This document shows positions 4,970 to 5,589 of a stretch of 5,589 bases of DNA, in pieces. This stretch comes from JBDHAC01 sp039589195. Lineage in GTDB: Bacteria; Gemmatimonadota; Gemmatimonadetes; Palauibacterales; Palauibacteraceae. The position numbers and the translations under genes are program-made. The notes under the pieces were generated by a model. The model was not told the origin of the DNA, did not search any database, and was given only the letters and a program-made list of their open reading frames with translations. The stretch spans positions 1 through 5,589 of the forward strand of contig JBDHHV010000182.1 of NCBI GenBank assembly GCA_039589195.1, given 5' to 3'. Position 1 is the stretch's first letter; each line of letters begins with the position of its first letter.

Positions 4970-5589
4970 GTGAGGTTCCGTTCAGCCATTCCTGTCGTAT
5001 TCGGTCTCCTGATCCCGGCGTGTGCTCCCGAAGCCGAGCAGGCAGCCGAGGAAATGGCGGATGCCACGACGCAGGAGTACGAGAGCGTGGGCGGCCTAAT
5101 CGCCACGCTCGCAAGCAACTACGAGGAGCACTACAACCTCGGCCACGCGTCCATGGTCGCCGACCTGTACACGGACGACGCGATCGTCCTGGGCGCCAAC
5201 TCGGCGGTGAGCCGTGGCCCCGATGCGATCGCCGCGTCCGTTGAAGGGTTCATTACCGCGTTCTCCCCCGTGCTCACGATCAACCCGACCGACCAGTTGA
5301 CGGCGGGCGACTGGGTCGTGGACCGCGGCAGCTACACGCAGGAGATCTCACCGGAGGGCGCCGACGCCGTCACCCTGACCGGCTACTACATCGGTCTTTC
5401 CACTCGGACGGAGGACGGTCTGCGCCTCCACCGGCTCGCGGTGAACAGCGATGCGCCGCCCCCGATACCCCTGCCCGGGCCGGAGATGGTCGAGACCGAG
5501 GCGATGAGCGGAGGGCCGCTGGCTGATCTGATCGCCTCGTACACCGAGCACTACAACGGGGGTCACGCGCCGATGGTCGCCGACCTGTA
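4970..5589 (+). CDS. Partial lipoprotein with tandem NTF2/SnoaL-like domains
   Basis: The frame opens at GTG 4970 and is still open at the right edge: 206 complete codons, with the C-terminus missing. The N-terminus MRFRSAIPVVFGLLIPAC looks like a short lipoprotein signal peptide, with Cys18 as lipid anchor; Pro at -2 of the lipobox is unusual. An Ala/Glu-rich stretch (19-40) follows. The first domain (about 41-165) has LIATLASNYEEHYNLGHASMVADLYTDDAIVL, then RGPDAIAASVEGF, DQLTAGDWVVDRGSYTQ and GYYIGLSTRTEDGLRLHR. This order is characteristic of DUF4440/SnoaL-like NTF2 folds, with a helical start, the 'Y-T-D-D-A' strand and a final G-x-Y sheet. A second copy begins at about residue 182 (LADLIASYTEHYNGGHAPMVADL) and is cut by the window end. 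No catalytic role can be assigned; such domains bind small ligands or act as enzymes. The fold is inferred from pattern only. Confidence 0.85.
   Translation, partial: MRFRSAIPVVFGLLIPACAPEAEQAAEEMADATTQEYESVGGLIATLASNYEEHYNLGHASMVADLYTDDAIVLGANSAVSRGPDAIAASVEGFITAFSPVLTINPTDQLTAGDWVVDRGSYTQEISPEGADAVTLTGYYIGLSTRTEDGLRLHRLAVNSDAPPPIPLPGPEMVETEAMSGGPLADLIASYTEHYNGGHAPMVADL
5126..5169 (+). repeat. Internal direct repeat, copy 1
   Basis: This 44-base segment encodes EHYNLGHASMVADLY in the first NTF2-like domain. It matches the segment at 5546-5589 at 38 of 44 bases, by my direct count. The copies lie exactly 420 bases (140 codons) apart, in frame. Confidence 0.85.
5546..5589 (+). repeat. Internal direct repeat, copy 2
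   Basis: This is the second copy, encoding EHYNGGHAPMVADL and reaching the last base of the window. The final 17 bases are identical to the end of copy 1. It marks the start of a duplicated domain whose remainder lies outside the window. Confidence 0.85.

Noticed and set aside
4714..5118. N-terminal extension of the metallopeptidase to 983 residues
   Set aside because: The extension is unlike any signal or domain, crosses the divergent promoter region and overlaps the lipoprotein gene. The ATG at 4713 has a ribosome binding site and is followed by a lipoprotein signal peptide.

Overview
This is a GC-rich bacterial window of ordinary chromosomal character. I see no mobile element, CRISPR array, tRNA or rRNA. 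The gene content points to a Gram-negative, didermic bacterium: a large DUF5118/DUF5117-type zinc-metallopeptidase lipoprotein, a second small lipoprotein, and Kbp and DUF937 proteins. High GC together with the DUF5117-type peptidase is typical of Gemmatimonadota and is also seen in Acidobacteriota and some Proteobacteria. The phylum is an inference, not a proof.

Layout. Bases 1-372 carry no convincing gene. They hold a strong terminator-like hairpin (59-95), an overlapping long-range inverted repeat, and a 12-bp palindrome (196-207) upstream of a small heat-shock protein gene of the Hsp20/alpha-crystallin family (373-822, +). A strong GC hairpin with a T-run (857-887) separates it from a convergent minus-strand pair: a DUF937 protein (1419-2018) followed 15 nt later by a Kbp/YgaU-like BON-LysM protein (930-1403). 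A second hairpin (2094-2120) with nearly the same stem ends the next minus-strand gene, an 848-residue lipoprotein zinc metallopeptidase (2167-4713). Across a 256-nt divergent intergenic region, a plus-strand lipoprotein gene starts with GTG at 4970 and runs off the right edge. It appears to be built from tandem NTF2/SnoaL-like domains, and the second copy begins just before the window ends.

Functional picture. The left half looks like stress functions: an ATP-independent chaperone, and a potassium-binding BON-LysM protein coupled to DUF937. The right half is envelope-associated: a predicted lipid-anchored metzincin-like peptidase divergent from a small secreted lipoprotein. The divergent arrangement may mean shared regulation, but nothing in the sequence proves a joint function. 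No clear new system is visible. The most unusual points are the recent-looking internal duplication in the truncated lipoprotein gene, a GCGTACGT octamer found only upstream of three of the genes, and the reuse of nearly identical terminator stems.
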